A stretch of 64,000 bases of DNA from Methylobacter sp. (GCA_028716975.1 JAQUOU010000022.1:1-64000); one strand, 5' to 3'. Counted from the first letter of the stretch, positions 27,042 to 36,339 are shown. Translations and numbers: made by a program. The notes: generated from the letters alone by a model not told the origin.

Positions 27042-29204
27042 TTAGGCTGGACGAGTTAATGATGAAAGTTGAGCGGCAGCAAGCTCGGTCACGGCCGGGT
27101 AATTAATTTTACCCGTAGCCATGAGCGGAATTGAATCAACTATGAGGACTTTTTTGGGCAGGCTGATATAAGCCACTCCTTTTGATGCAGCAGCCAAATC
27201 GCTGAGTGTGGCTTGTTTTTGCGTTGTGACCAGAATAACCATCTCGCCTTTTTTTGCATCAGGCAGGCTTATTGCGGCGTGGTGAGCATTTGGCCAGGCC
27301 TTGACTGCATATCCTTCCACCGCTGTTAACGAAACCATTTCCCCGCTGACTTTGGCAAACCGTTTACTACGTCCACGAATGCTGATAAAGCCTTCGTCAT
27401 CGACATGCACAATATCGCCCGTGTCATACCAGCCTTTGCCGTAGAGTGATTCAGGCGGAACCAGTTTGCCGGGAGTGTCCGGCAAGAGATAACCCAGCAT
27501 AATATTGGGGCCGCTAACGTGGAGCTTCCCGGCATCATCAATGCCGGGAACGGGTTCCACTCGGTAATCCATATGAGGCATAATCCGGCCGACTGTACCG
27601 GCTTTAAAATACATAGGGGTATTGACCGAAGTGACTGGAGCTGTTTCAGTAGCGCCATAACCCTCCATAATACGAATGCCGAATTTATCAGCCCAGAGCG
27701 CACGCGTGCTTTCCTGAAGCTTTTCCGCACCGGCAACCACATAACGCATTTTATAAAAGTCATAGGCATGGGCTTTTTTACCATAAGCCGCTAAAAATGT
27801 ATTAGTGCCGAACATGATGGTGGCATTGATTTCATAAGCGACTTCAGGAATTACGCTGTAATGCAAAGGCGTAGGGTAAAAGAAAGCCGTCATTCCACGA
27901 AGAACAGGCAGCAGGGTGCCGACGGTAAAGCCAAAGGAATGAAACATGGGCAGAAAATTGAGCACTATATCCTGGGGAGTAAAACTGGTACGGGCGCCAA
28001 TTTGCTTGTGGTTGGCCAAAATGTTGGCATGGGACAGCACAACGCCTTTGGGTGTCCCTTCGGAACCGGAAGTAAATAAAACTACCGCCGGACTATCCGG
28101 GCTGTATTGGTTAGGGTTGTACCAGTAACCCGTGGTTTTACTTTGCAAGAGTGCCTTTATTTTGGCTAGAGGGGATATTTTTTTAGCCAGATCCTCCAGG
28201 TAAACCAGGTTGACTTCCTTACTTAATTCATCGGCTCCTTCGCCTAATTTACCCAGTTCTATGAAGCGCCTGGAAGTTAACACCGTTTTTACCTGTGCGA
28301 GTTGGCAGGCTGAGACCATACCTGCCGAACCGGTAGAATAATTCAGCATGGCGGGTACGCGGCCATAAAGCTGTAATCCCAAAACCACATACAGGGTTTT
28401 AGTAGAATTAGGCAGGAAAACACCGACATTCTCGCCGGGTTTCGTAATTTTCTTTAAGGCATTACCGATAGCAATAGTCCTGGTGATTAAAGGGTCATAG
28501 GCTAGCGGGCTTTGCTCCAGGTCTGCGGCAACGGTATGTTTGCCGCCATGTATCGATCGGGCTTGAAGCAGGCGTGCAAAAATGGTTTGCCGGTAATGGC
28601 TGGTGGCAAACATCATTTCATCCATAATATTTGCCAGCATCTGTCCGCTATATTTGCGCCGGTTTCTGCCTTTCAGTTCTGAAGGGGCGGAAATACGGGT
28701 GGATGGCAAAATCTGAATGGTTATTTTAGGAAATAAACGCAATCGAACGATATTTTGCAATCTGGAAAAATGGGTGTATTGAGCGCCATCAATTCGTATC
28801 GGCAGGATGGCGGCTTCAGCCCTGTCGGCGACCATACCGGTGCCGTCATAAATTTTCATCAAAGATCCCGTTACCGTTATGCGGCCTTCCGGGAAAATAA
28901 CCGTCCGGATGTCATTTTGGAGGTGATGAAATAAATTTTTCAAGGAAATAGGGTGCGTGGGTTCCATCGGGAATATGTGGGATAATCCCAGAAAGGGTTT
29001 TAACCACCAGCGTTGGGAAACCTGTGTGTTGATGGCAAAGGTAATGTCATCCGGTAAAAATAGCCATAACAGTACCGGATCCAGAAAAGAAGTGTGATTG
29101 GCGATAATCAAAACACGATTTCCGGCTTTTTTGTAATTATCAAGGCCTTTTATTTCAACCCTGTACAGTATTGTTAAGAGCCAACGTAAAATTTTCTTAA
29201 ACAT
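27042..29204 (-). CDS. aas: Bifunctional 2-acyl-GPE acyltransferase / acyl-ACP synthetase Aas
   Basis: A 720-aa two-domain enzyme that regenerates phosphatidylethanolamine from the lysophospholipid imported by LplT. Residues 1-200 are a PlsC-type acyltransferase with NHTSFLD (H37, D42) and FPEGRITVTGSLM. From about 230 onward is an AMP-forming acyl-ligase: FTSGSEGTPKGVVLSHANIL (ATP motif), MEGYGATETAPVTSVN and GWYDTGDIVHVDDEGFISIRGRSKRFAKVSGEMVSL. A strong GAGGAGG ribosome-binding site precedes the ATG. Slightly different in the C-terminal end from E. coli Aas (719 aa), but otherwise full length. Confidence 0.95.
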   Translation of the reverse strand: MFKKILRWLLTILYRVEIKGLDNYKKAGNRVLIIANHTSFLDPVLLWLFLPDDITFAINTQVSQRWWLKPFLGLSHIFPMEPTHPISLKNLFHHLQNDIRTVIFPEGRITVTGSLMKIYDGTGMVADRAEAAILPIRIDGAQYTHFSRLQNIVRLRLFPKITIQILPSTRISAPSELKGRNRRKYSGQMLANIMDEMMFATSHYRQTIFARLLQARSIHGGKHTVAADLEQSPLAYDPLITRTIAIGNALKKITKPGENVGVFLPNSTKTLYVVLGLQLYGRVPAMLNYSTGSAGMVSACQLAQVKTVLTSRRFIELGKLGEGADELSKEVNLVYLEDLAKKISPLAKIKALLQSKTTGYWYNPNQYSPDSPAVVLFTSGSEGTPKGVVLSHANILANHKQIGARTSFTPQDIVLNFLPMFHSFGFTVGTLLPVLRGMTAFFYPTPLHYSVIPEVAYEINATIMFGTNTFLAAYGKKAHAYDFYKMRYVVAGAEKLQESTRALWADKFGIRIMEGYGATETAPVTSVNTPMYFKAGTVGRIMPHMDYRVEPVPGIDDAGKLHVSGPNIMLGYLLPDTPGKLVPPESLYGKGWYDTGDIVHVDDEGFISIRGRSKRFAKVSGEMVSLTAVEGYAVKAWPNAHHAAISLPDAKKGEMVILVTTQKQATLSDLAAASKGVAYISLPKKVLIVDSIPLMATGKINYPAVTELAAAQLSSLTRPA

Positions 29205-29871
29205 TTAATATTCCTCCTCGTGACATCTTAGCAGACCTTTAAAAATTATCCCGGGCTTACTTTAATTCATAATTAAACGACGTTCAATTAATTTCTTTTT
29301 CTGACTTTACCGACGCTGCGAGACAGGAGTCGAGTAGTCCCCAGAAGCGATAGGGCATGTGTTTTCACGAAGCGTCTTTTTGGGGTGTGAAAATGCAGGC
29401 TTTCCGGCATCGCGTCGAGTCATTGGAGAGCAGGTGAGCTACCCCTGGTTGGGTAGCGATCGAGTGACCAGAGCCTGTCCTGAGCGCAGTCGTGAGGAAC
29501 GGCTGGGGCCGCCGCAGGCATGAGCGGTCGCGTGATTTTTGCCGCTTATTGGGCAGGGATGCCCATAAAAGCTTTCGCAAAAATAGCGACTCCCCGATTA
29601 AATTTATGTATCGTCGCCAGGGTGAGGACGCTCTGTCCAGTTTATGATTTATTCAACACCGTTATCTGCAGTAAACTACGTCTTCATCAAGCGCTTTACA
29701 AAGCGCCAACAAGTCCTGAGAGAGCTCATTCACCCGTGTGCAGACGCGGACGCGGGTACTCCGCGAATCGGAACGAATGTTTCGGAAGTGCTATCTCGCC
29801 TTTCGATAGGAGGGTGATGAATAACTTCAAAAGGCTATTTAGCCTTCCCTGGTTTTGCGTGTTCTTCCAGA
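29205..29871. other. Non-coding gap with a structured, GC-rich segment of unknown nature
   Basis: No supported gene. From about 29590 to 29835 the sequence is rich in pairing potential, including the palindrome GCGCTTTACAAAGCGC (near 29691) and CGCGG...CCGCG (near 29747-29765). It stays open in two plus-strand frames. One frame from ATG 29646 gives about 57 codons, another covers 29520-29879 (119 codons). Neither has a convincing ribosome-binding site or family. It may be an RNA gene, or the remnant of a coding gene or element. Confidence 0.3.
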
Positions 29872-30222
29872 AAATTTAGTAACTATTCAGCGCGAAGAAT
29901 AGTCCCTTCTCCTTTCGGGCTAATCTATGCACACAAGTTTAAGCACCTGATTGTTGAGTAATACTCCTCCTTCTCCAGAGGGAGAAGGTCGGGATGAGGA
30001 GAAATCAAATGGCTTTTTTCCTGATTTTGTTCCCCCCTCTCCCTTCCGGAGAGGGCTTTTTCTAAGCTCATCAAAGATGTGTGCATACATTAACCTTCCG
30101 GGAGAAGGTTAGGATGAGGGGGATTAAAATAAAGCATTTTGCCTTGTTTTAAATTCCCCTAATCCAACCCTCTCCTTCGGGAGAGGTCTTTGGCGCATTG
30201 CGCTGAATAGTTACCTAAATTT
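29872..30222. mobile_element. 351-bp element with 22-bp terminal inverted repeats (MITE-like)
   Basis: The left end AAATTTAGTAACTATTCAGCGC (29872-29893) is matched by the inverted right end (30200-30222) with one single-base indel. In between are three to four palindromic units built from CTCTCC and GGAGAGG, such as CCTCTCCCTTCCGGAGAGGG near 30037, TTCTCCAGAGGGAGAAGG near 29971 and CCTCTCCTTCGGGAGAGG near 30170. No ORF of note. The flanking duplication is not clear, so mobility is inferred only from the inverted ends. Confidence 0.6.
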
Positions 30223-30264
30223 ATTAATTCAGTGTATTTAAACAGGGGTATTTGGCAATATAAG

Positions 30265-30407
30265 GGAAGCTCTAAAAATGAGTTACGTTCATGCTTCGAC
30301 AAGGCTCTCCTGAGCGAGACGAAGGGCTCACCACGAACGTAAAGTATTGATAATATTAGAACCGTTCGTGCTGAGCTTGTCGAAGCACTGTGTTTTTAGA
30401 AGTTACC
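30265..30407. repeat. Dispersed repeat upstream of the TorF-like gene (R5)
   Basis: The left end GGAAGCTCTAAAAATGAGTT matches R2 at 12879. The inverted right end is TTTTTAGAAGTTACC. The interior has GTTCATG, CTCCTGAGCGAGACGAAGGG and CGTTCGTGCTGAGCTTGTCG. It lies 40 bp before the porin gene and could affect its transcription. Confidence 0.7.
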
Positions 30408-30446
30408 ATAAACCTGTGCCTGAGGTAAAATCCGCTTTGCTTAAAA

Positions 30447-31205
30447 ATGCACAAAAGCCCATATAAAAAAACATTTTTTCTTTTTATGAAAATGCTCTGC
30501 GTAGCAGTTCTTTTCTGTCAAACCTATTGGGCTTATGCTGAAATTCATGGCACTGTGACAGGCACGACCGATTATATTTGGCGAATGTACTCCAAAAGTA
30601 ACCAAGACCCTGCCATTCAAGGCAACCTTGATTATCAGCACTCATCCGGATTTTACGGCGGCGCCTCGGTGTCCAGCGTCAATTTTGGTCCAAGTGACGC
30701 TAGAAAAGAGTTTCATTTTCAAAACCAGGCCAGGGCTGAAATAGCTCCTTACCTGGGGTGGAGTTTTAATCTTGCTGATGATTGGCGGTTTGATACGCAA
30801 TATTCCCGCTATTTTTATGACGGCAAAATTTATGAATTCTCGGGTGATTACAACGAGTTTTATATGTTCCTGCATTATAAGGATTTATTTAGCGCGCAAG
30901 CCTCTTTTACCGATGACTTTTACGGAATGGGAGATATTGCGTTTAATTATGAACTCACCGGACGGTATCCGGTTACTAATATTCTGGAGTTCTCCGGCAC
31001 CTTTGGCTATGCCCAGACCAGACCTGTTTTTTTAGCCGATTATCCTTATTGGAATCTGGGGTTGACGGGCCGTTATAAGTTCATCGCCCTGGATTTGCGT
31101 TATTACGATGCAAGCGAAATATATTATCAACAGCAACAGCCATCTATTGACCATCCGGATACACTGAAAGCGACCCTGGTCTTCTCTATATCGGTAGGAT
31201 TCTAA
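30447..31205 (+). CDS. TorF family putative porin
   Basis: An outer-membrane beta-barrel candidate of 252 aa. The N-terminus has a signal peptide (basic HKSPYKK, hydrophobic FFLFMKMLCVAVLFCQ, cleavage probably after WAYA). The first strand GTVTGTTDYIWRMYSKSNQDPAIQGNLDYQHSSGFYGGASVSSVNFG is characteristic of the TIGR02001/TorF family. The protein continues as alternating aromatic/polar strands and ends with the hydrophobic-aromatic SVGF, as barrels often do. The 121-bp gap to the sigma factor leaves it unclear whether it belongs to that locus. Confidence 0.85.
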   Translation: MHKSPYKKTFFLFMKMLCVAVLFCQTYWAYAEIHGTVTGTTDYIWRMYSKSNQDPAIQGNLDYQHSSGFYGGASVSSVNFGPSDARKEFHFQNQARAEIAPYLGWSFNLADDWRFDTQYSRYFYDGKIYEFSGDYNEFYMFLHYKDLFSAQASFTDDFYGMGDIAFNYELTGRYPVTNILEFSGTFGYAQTRPVFLADYPYWNLGLTGRYKFIALDLRYYDASEIYYQQQQPSIDHPDTLKATLVFSISVGF

Positions 31206-31326
31206 ATCTCTGGATAAGTGTCTTACACCTTAGAAAGTATTACTTGGCTGAGTAAATTTAAGATTTTTTTAATATTCACTTAAACCTTTTATTGCTTTTT
31301 CGGAATTAACGTTCAAAGTTATTTTA

Positions 31327-31971
31327 ATGAGTCTATTTTTAATGAAAACTCATGCTGCAAAAACACAATCTTTTGAAGGTCCGCCATTGAGCACCTATCA
31401 AAATGGCCGGCAAATGCGCGATGCCGAGTTAATTGCGCGGCTGTGCAATGCAGATGAGGATGCGCTTAAGCAGCTTTATCATCATTACTATCCCCGTTTA
31501 TTCCGGTTTATTGCCCGCGTAACCCGGCGGGATGATCTGATCGATGAAATCATTAACGATGTGATGTACGTCGTTTGGGAAAAAGCGGCGAGCTACAATC
31601 CACAATGTAAATCCACGACATGGATTTTTGGCATTGCTTTTAACAAGACTAGACAAGCGCTTCGTAATGCTGACCGCTCTGAAGAAGTTTCGCTCGATGA
31701 CCTGGACGAAAATCACGCATGGCTGGGTAAACAGGATGCCGGGCTTCGACAGTTAGAAGTGGATGACTGGATGGCGTTTGCACTGGATAAATTGTCTCCT
31801 GAACACCGGGCAGTTATAGAGCTCACTTATTACGAAGGTCTGCATTACAGTGAAATAGCGGCTATCATGGATTGTCCTGAAAATACGGTAAAAACCCGAA
31901 TGTACCACGCCCGTAAATATCTGGCAGTGATTTTAGCCCCAACGAACGACAATTCGGCCTCCACAGTCTGA
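31327..31971 (+). CDS. ECF-type RNA polymerase sigma factor
   Basis: A 214-aa group 4 sigma factor. Region 2 is DEDALKQLYHHYYPRLFRFIARVTRRDDLIDEIINDVMYVVWEKAASYNPQCKSTTWIFGIAFN (about residues 42-106). Region 4 is LDKLSPEHRAVIELTYYEGLHYSEIAAIMDCPENTVKTRMYHARKYL (about 155-202). The gene is followed after 17 bp by its likely anti-sigma factor and then by a subtilase gene, which fits a protease-linked sigma/anti-sigma circuit. The start could lie a few codons later (MKTHAAK). The promoter motif it recognises is not identified. Confidence 0.92.
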   Translation: MSLFLMKTHAAKTQSFEGPPLSTYQNGRQMRDAELIARLCNADEDALKQLYHHYYPRLFRFIARVTRRDDLIDEIINDVMYVVWEKAASYNPQCKSTTWIFGIAFNKTRQALRNADRSEEVSLDDLDENHAWLGKQDAGLRQLEVDDWMAFALDKLSPEHRAVIELTYYEGLHYSEIAAIMDCPENTVKTRMYHARKYLAVILAPTNDNSASTV

Positions 31972-31988
31972 AAGTTCAGGAATTTACA

Positions 31989-32741
31989 ATGAGAGACATA
32001 TATCAACAATTAGACTCTGCACATCAGGAACTTTCCCAGTTGTTGCCTTGGTATGTCAACAAAACGCTGCAAGGTTCCGAATTAAAACAGATTGAGAATC
32101 ACTTAACAGTTTGCCTTACCTGCAAACGTGAGTTAATCCAGCTGCAGAAGTTGGCGTATGCAGTTAATCAGGAAGGTTCGCTTGATTCACTGGAACAGGC
32201 TTCTTTTTCACGCCTTAAAATGCGGCTGCAGACCGGTCAACCACTGAATTTACAATTTGTACGCCCACAAGTTCAGATTGAACAGCCAAAAATTAGTGCC
32301 CCTGATTATTGTGCCGGACAGCCCGGCAATGCCGCAAAACAGGGTGGAGTGAGCCGTGCAGTGCTGCGTCCTGCTCTGGCAATAGCCGCGGTATTGTTAT
32401 TATCCTTGCTGATGCCTCGCTATGTTGAGACTGATTTGCAACCAGGCAATGCTTTCAGAACCCTTTCCGACTCGCATCAGGAGCCTATAAGCGCAAACGA
32501 AATCAGGGTGGTATTTGCTAAAAATGTCAATCAACAACAAAAAAACAAAATTCTCGAGCGCGTACAGGGGAAATTTACCAGCAATAACCCAACCGCGCAG
32601 GGTGTTTATATTGTTCGACTACATACAGATATTGCCTCTAAACAGCTTCTTGAGGTTATTGAGGAATTAAGAAAAGACGCCGCTGTTATTTTTGCAGAAC
32701 CCGCCTATGCATTGCTTTCTTCAACGCATACGGAAGAATAA
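31989..32741 (+). CDS. Zinc-finger anti-sigma factor with a propeptide-like C-terminal domain
   Basis: A single-pass membrane anti-sigma protein of 250 aa. The cytoplasmic N-terminus has the HC2 zinc site (H38, C42, C45 in NHLTVCLTCKRE). One membrane segment follows at about residues 125-143 (VLRPALAIAAVLLLSLLM). The periplasmic part (171-250: NEIRVVFAKNVNQQQKNKILERVQGKF ... LLEVIEELRKDAAVIFAEPAYAL) resembles the inhibitor-I9/propeptide fold of subtilases by pattern. The next gene (15 bp later) is a subtilase. I infer that the periplasmic domain may bind or be cut by that protease. This has not been tested. Confidence 0.85.
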   Translation: MRDIYQQLDSAHQELSQLLPWYVNKTLQGSELKQIENHLTVCLTCKRELIQLQKLAYAVNQEGSLDSLEQASFSRLKMRLQTGQPLNLQFVRPQVQIEQPKISAPDYCAGQPGNAAKQGGVSRAVLRPALAIAAVLLLSLLMPRYVETDLQPGNAFRTLSDSHQEPISANEIRVVFAKNVNQQQKNKILERVQGKFTSNNPTAQGVYIVRLHTDIASKQLLEVIEELRKDAAVIFAEPAYALLSSTHTEE

Positions 32742-32756
32742 AACGGAAAAATAAAG

Positions 32757-34070
32757 ATGAAAACTTACTTGTTATTAGTTTTTTTTACTTTTACCGCTTT
32801 TTCTGCTCCTTCAGAAGGCAAAACCGTACCCGATGCTAAAAGCGAACTCTACAGCTTGTTGGATCCGCAGAATGCTGATCGTTTATTGCTGGTTGCTTTT
32901 TCCGACAATACGATTAACAGTATCAAAGGCACTGCGTCGCCCACGTCCTACAGGCAGCGTGGCGATTACCAAAGCTCGACCTGGAGTGAGCGAGTCACCA
33001 GTCAGCTTGCTGAAGATTACGATTTGGAGAAATTGGCGGAATGGCCAATGACCGAAGTGGGCATGCATTGTGTCGTCTACCGGCTGTTGGACAATGCCCT
33101 TATTGCTAGTGCCATTGACCGCCTTTCCAGGGATGATCGCGTCGAACTTGTGCAACCCATGCACGTGTTTAAGACCAGGGCTCAATCTCACAATGATCCT
33201 TACTACAAACTTCAGACCAATCTGCAGCACATGCAAATTGGTCTGGCGCATGGGAGGACCACCGGCCAGAGTATCACCATCGGCATGATTGATACCGGGG
33301 TAGACCTGGATCACCCTGATTTAGCGGGGCAGATCAGCACAAACCAGAATTTTGCAAAAGATGTATCCGCCAGTTTTTCAACGGATAAACATGGCACGGC
33401 AGTGGCCGGTATTATGGTTGCGAGAAGCGATAACGCCAAAGGCATTGTGGGCGTGGCGCCCAATGCCAGGCTGGCCGCCTTGAAAGCATGCTGGCCGAAT
33501 AAAACCGATGATATTGAAGCGGTCTGTAATAGTTTTACTCTTGCTCTGGCAGTGAATACTGCAATAAAAGCAGATGTGGATGTGCTAAACATGAGCTTAA
33601 CCGGGCCGCAAGATCCTTTACTGGCCTTGTTGCTTAAGAAAGCGATGGCAACAGGAATTATCGTGGTTGCCGCTGATGCAGGTTCTGCCGATTCAGCCGA
33701 TAATTTTCCTGCTTCTTTAAACGATGTCATTTCCGTTCAAGCCATTAAACAGCCGGTAACAGCCCATGCTTCTTTGACGAATTCAATATCGGCGCCAGGA
33801 GATAAAATACTCACTACCTTGCCGCACGGCACCTACGATTTTATCTCGGGCAGCTCCATCGCTGCGGCTGAGGTATCCGGCGTTGTGGCCTTACTGCTGG
33901 AGCTCAAGCCGGATTTAACCGGGGCCGAAACCCTCAGTCTTCTACAGAAATCCAGATTAATATCAAAAGACGGTGTTAATGCAAACGTGGCGGTAAATAC
34001 GTTATGCGAAACAATTGCCTGTTCTCATCATCAAGTTTTAAGTCTTGGTCAGAAAAATTTTTTTGACTAA
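32757..34070 (+). CDS. Secreted S8 (subtilisin-like) serine protease, atypical
   Basis: A 437-aa protein with a signal peptide (MKTYLLLVFFTFTAFSAPSEG). Residues about 40-140 look like a propeptide region. The catalytic domain shows D179 (MIDTGVDLDHPDL), H212 (DKHGTAVAGIM) and S367 (SGSSIAAAEVSG). The expected oxyanion-hole Asn (VVAAGN-type motif) is missing: the segment reads IIVVAADAGSADSADNFPAS. The Pro that usually follows the catalytic Ser (GTSxAxP) is replaced by Ala. So activity may be low or altered, although the triad is intact. It follows the anti-sigma gene by 15 bp. A 620-bp gap with no gene follows, then the peptide-export locus. Confidence 0.87.
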   Translation: MKTYLLLVFFTFTAFSAPSEGKTVPDAKSELYSLLDPQNADRLLLVAFSDNTINSIKGTASPTSYRQRGDYQSSTWSERVTSQLAEDYDLEKLAEWPMTEVGMHCVVYRLLDNALIASAIDRLSRDDRVELVQPMHVFKTRAQSHNDPYYKLQTNLQHMQIGLAHGRTTGQSITIGMIDTGVDLDHPDLAGQISTNQNFAKDVSASFSTDKHGTAVAGIMVARSDNAKGIVGVAPNARLAALKACWPNKTDDIEAVCNSFTLALAVNTAIKADVDVLNMSLTGPQDPLLALLLKKAMATGIIVVAADAGSADSADNFPASLNDVISVQAIKQPVTAHASLTNSISAPGDKILTTLPHGTYDFISGSSIAAAEVSGVVALLLELKPDLTGAETLSLLQKSRLISKDGVNANVAVNTLCETIACSHHQVLSLGQKNFFD

Positions 34071-34693
34071 ATCCACATACTTTCAGTTACGTTGACATTT
34101 TATTATTACCCAATAAGGGGACTGGAAGTAACTAATAGCTGTGTAGTTCCTGGCGAGATTTCAAATTGGGAAAGCCCAGTCTGTCCTGTTTAAGGTTATC
34201 GAAGAAGCTTTTAATCATCGGCGTTCTTTATATGGATCAACCATAGCCACGTCTAGCGATAAAGCCTTTAAAGACCAAGTTCCGTTAGCCTAAGGAAGCA
34301 AGCCTTAACCGCCACTGAGAATCAATGCGTAAAATTCAAAGAACAGTATTAGAAAGCTTCGATATTTCACTTCTTAACTTACCTAAACCCGCTGATGAGA
34401 TAGTAACAAACCATAAATATTTACCCTTCTTCATTCAGTGAATTCTTCTTCTCGACTTAGTATTTTTTCCAAAAACCGCCAAAAATTTTGACTTTTAAAC
34501 ATGATATCCCAGCAGATACTGGCGATTGTCAAGGTAAAATTTAATACAACTGATGTTTAATAGAGCGCAGCATTTGTGCTTGGCATTAAGTAATCTGTTA
34601 TGCGAATGCCGATTATCCATTTTTTTCGTCATTCTGAACGGCCGGATACATTCCGGCCATATTATTAGTCAAGTTCCAACTTGGGAGAAGATC
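34071..34693. other. 623-bp gap between the subtilase and the first peptide gene
   Basis: No supported gene on either strand. AT-rich; only short frames without ribosome-binding sites. A palindrome AACGGCCGGATACATTCCGGCC is near 34640-34661 and could fold just before the small ORF at 34694. It probably holds the promoter of the peptide-export locus, but I cannot mark a confident -35/-10 pair. Confidence 0.4.
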
Positions 34694-34753
34694 ATGAAAG
34701 TTAAAACCAGCCTGAAAGCAGGTCGGGCTTATCGCTGCGTTAGCGAAGCTTAA
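34694..34753 (+). CDS. Putative precursor peptide 1 of the export locus
   Basis: A 19-aa ORF, MKVKTSLKAGRAYRCVSEA, preceded by GGGAGAAG. The first ten residues match the two minus-strand ORFs at 44576 and 44760 (MKVKT, then N/S, V/L, KAG). It sits at the head of the plus-strand operon with HlyD and two ABC exporters, one with an active-looking C39 peptidase. C39 peptidases cut after GG or GA/AG-like doublets, and AG at residues 9-10 could be the site. The tail (RAYRCVSEA) differs from the other two. I infer a secreted or modified peptide; with so short a frame, chance cannot be excluded on its own, but the shared leader makes coding likely. Confidence 0.65.
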   Translation: MKVKTSLKAGRAYRCVSEA

Positions 34754-34869
34754 TCTGTAAAATGCTCGGCGATCATTACATGGTCGCCGAGTTTTTCGAG
34801 TTTCACTGTTATCGAGTCATAGTGCGGTCACTGTTATTGATTCGCTCTTTTGCTCTTCAGAGAGAGTGT

Positions 34870-36339
34870 ATGAAAACCTTAATATTTAATCTTGTTCTGA
34901 GCACTTGCTTACTCCTTAGTGAGATTGGCGTTGCTTCACCCTTTGAAGCAATGCAGGAACCAGCTTCTTTTATAAATGCTAAATTAGCCCGGCTTCGACA
35001 TTCGAAATGGAGCGGCATTAAACAGTTTGGAACGGCAGAAACTGAACGGGGATATTTCAGTGTATCTGATGATGAAGGGAATTTATATGTAACCGGTTAC
35101 ACCGGAGGCGATCTTGACGGCTCTGGTCCGGGAATTAACGAAGGCGGATGGGATATCTATGTGATGAAACTGGATCCGCAAGGAAAAGTTAAGTGGATAC
35201 GGCAGTTTGGCTCACCGGGAGAGGATCTGGCGGTTGCAATCGCTTTGGACCGTAGGGGCTTTATCTATATAACCGGACAAATCGGGGGCGATCTTGATCC
35301 CGATGATGATCAAATTTTTCGAGGAAAAGTACATGATCCGAACGAGGGAGAGGCTGAGGGGGAGAGGGACGGCGATGATGCTTTTCTCATGAAGCTTGAC
35401 AAGAATGGCGAGGTGCAATGGCTTCGTCAATACGGCATCGCTGATGATGATGCCGGCTTTGGCCTAGGCTTGGATATCTGGGGTAATCCTTATGTAATCG
35501 GTTATACCTGGGGTGACATAGATGGCGATGGACCAGGCATTCATGCAGGTCAGGAAGATATATATTTAGCCAAGTTCGATTCGGCCGGTAACCGGCTCTG
35601 GATCAAACAAATCGGTTCTCCGGAGGCCGATATAGCCTATGCCATGGCTATCGACAAACAGCGGGGGGATGTTTACGTAACCGGCTTCAGCAGCGGTAGT
35701 CTAGATAGCGGCCCGGATTCGAACATCAATATGGGCGGACAGGATCTCATCGCAATTAAATTCAACAAACGCGGCAGGCTGCAATGGATCAGGCAACTGG
35801 GTACTCCAGATGATGATAATGGCTACGCAATAGCTGTCGATCACCATCATAATTTATACATAAATGGATTTGTATCCGGCGATTTAGATGGCATCGGTCC
35901 CGATGTCTATGCCGGAGACTACGATTGGGCAGTAATTAAAATCCGGCAAGACGGAGAATTAATATGGACCAGGCAACTAGGCACAGCTGGCAATGATTTT
36001 GGACTTAGTGTAGCAGTTGACCCTTTTGACGAGGTTTATGCCACAGGTACTGTATTTGGCGATCTCGATGGTACTGGTTCACAAACTTACCAAGGTAAGC
36101 GTGATATTGCAGTTGTGAAACTCGCCCGCAATGGAGCAACACAATGGATACGCCAGTGGGGTACGCCTCTCAACGACTGGGGCTTCCATATAGCATTAGA
36201 AAGGCAATGCCAAGTTCGCGTCACAGGGCAAACCGGAGGCGATCTTGATGGCTCCCGGTCACAGGTGTTCGCTGGTGTTTTCGATATCTTTGTCTTGAAG
36301 TTTGGCAACGGATGCGCGCGAGGTGAATATGAACACTAA
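34870..36339 (+). CDS. Secreted SBBP-repeat (beta-propeller-like) protein
   Basis: A protein of 489 aa from the ATG at 34870, which follows AGAGAG. The N-terminus MKTLIFNLVLSTCLLLSEIGVAS is a signal peptide; an upstream in-frame start (34762) adds a non-signal-like segment. The body is about eight repeats of roughly 55-60 residues with the pattern QFGT..D.gy.vavD..GnlYvtGyt.GdlDG.......G..D..v.K.d..G...WirQ. This is the SBBP motif, giving a beta-propeller. Asp-rich loops may bind calcium. Its end overlaps the start of the di-heme gene by 11 bp, so they are coupled. The role in the locus is unknown. Confidence 0.82.
   Translation: MKTLIFNLVLSTCLLLSEIGVASPFEAMQEPASFINAKLARLRHSKWSGIKQFGTAETERGYFSVSDDEGNLYVTGYTGGDLDGSGPGINEGGWDIYVMKLDPQGKVKWIRQFGSPGEDLAVAIALDRRGFIYITGQIGGDLDPDDDQIFRGKVHDPNEGEAEGERDGDDAFLMKLDKNGEVQWLRQYGIADDDAGFGLGLDIWGNPYVIGYTWGDIDGDGPGIHAGQEDIYLAKFDSAGNRLWIKQIGSPEADIAYAMAIDKQRGDVYVTGFSSGSLDSGPDSNINMGGQDLIAIKFNKRGRLQWIRQLGTPDDDNGYAIAVDHHHNLYINGFVSGDLDGIGPDVYAGDYDWAVIKIRQDGELIWTRQLGTAGNDFGLSVAVDPFDEVYATGTVFGDLDGTGSQTYQGKRDIAVVKLARNGATQWIRQWGTPLNDWGFHIALERQCQVRVTGQTGGDLDGSRSQVFAGVFDIFVLKFGNGCARGEYEH

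Noticed and set aside
34100-34560. Relic of a transposase gene
   Set aside because: Short translated fragments in several frames looked suggestive, but none gives a recognisable motif.
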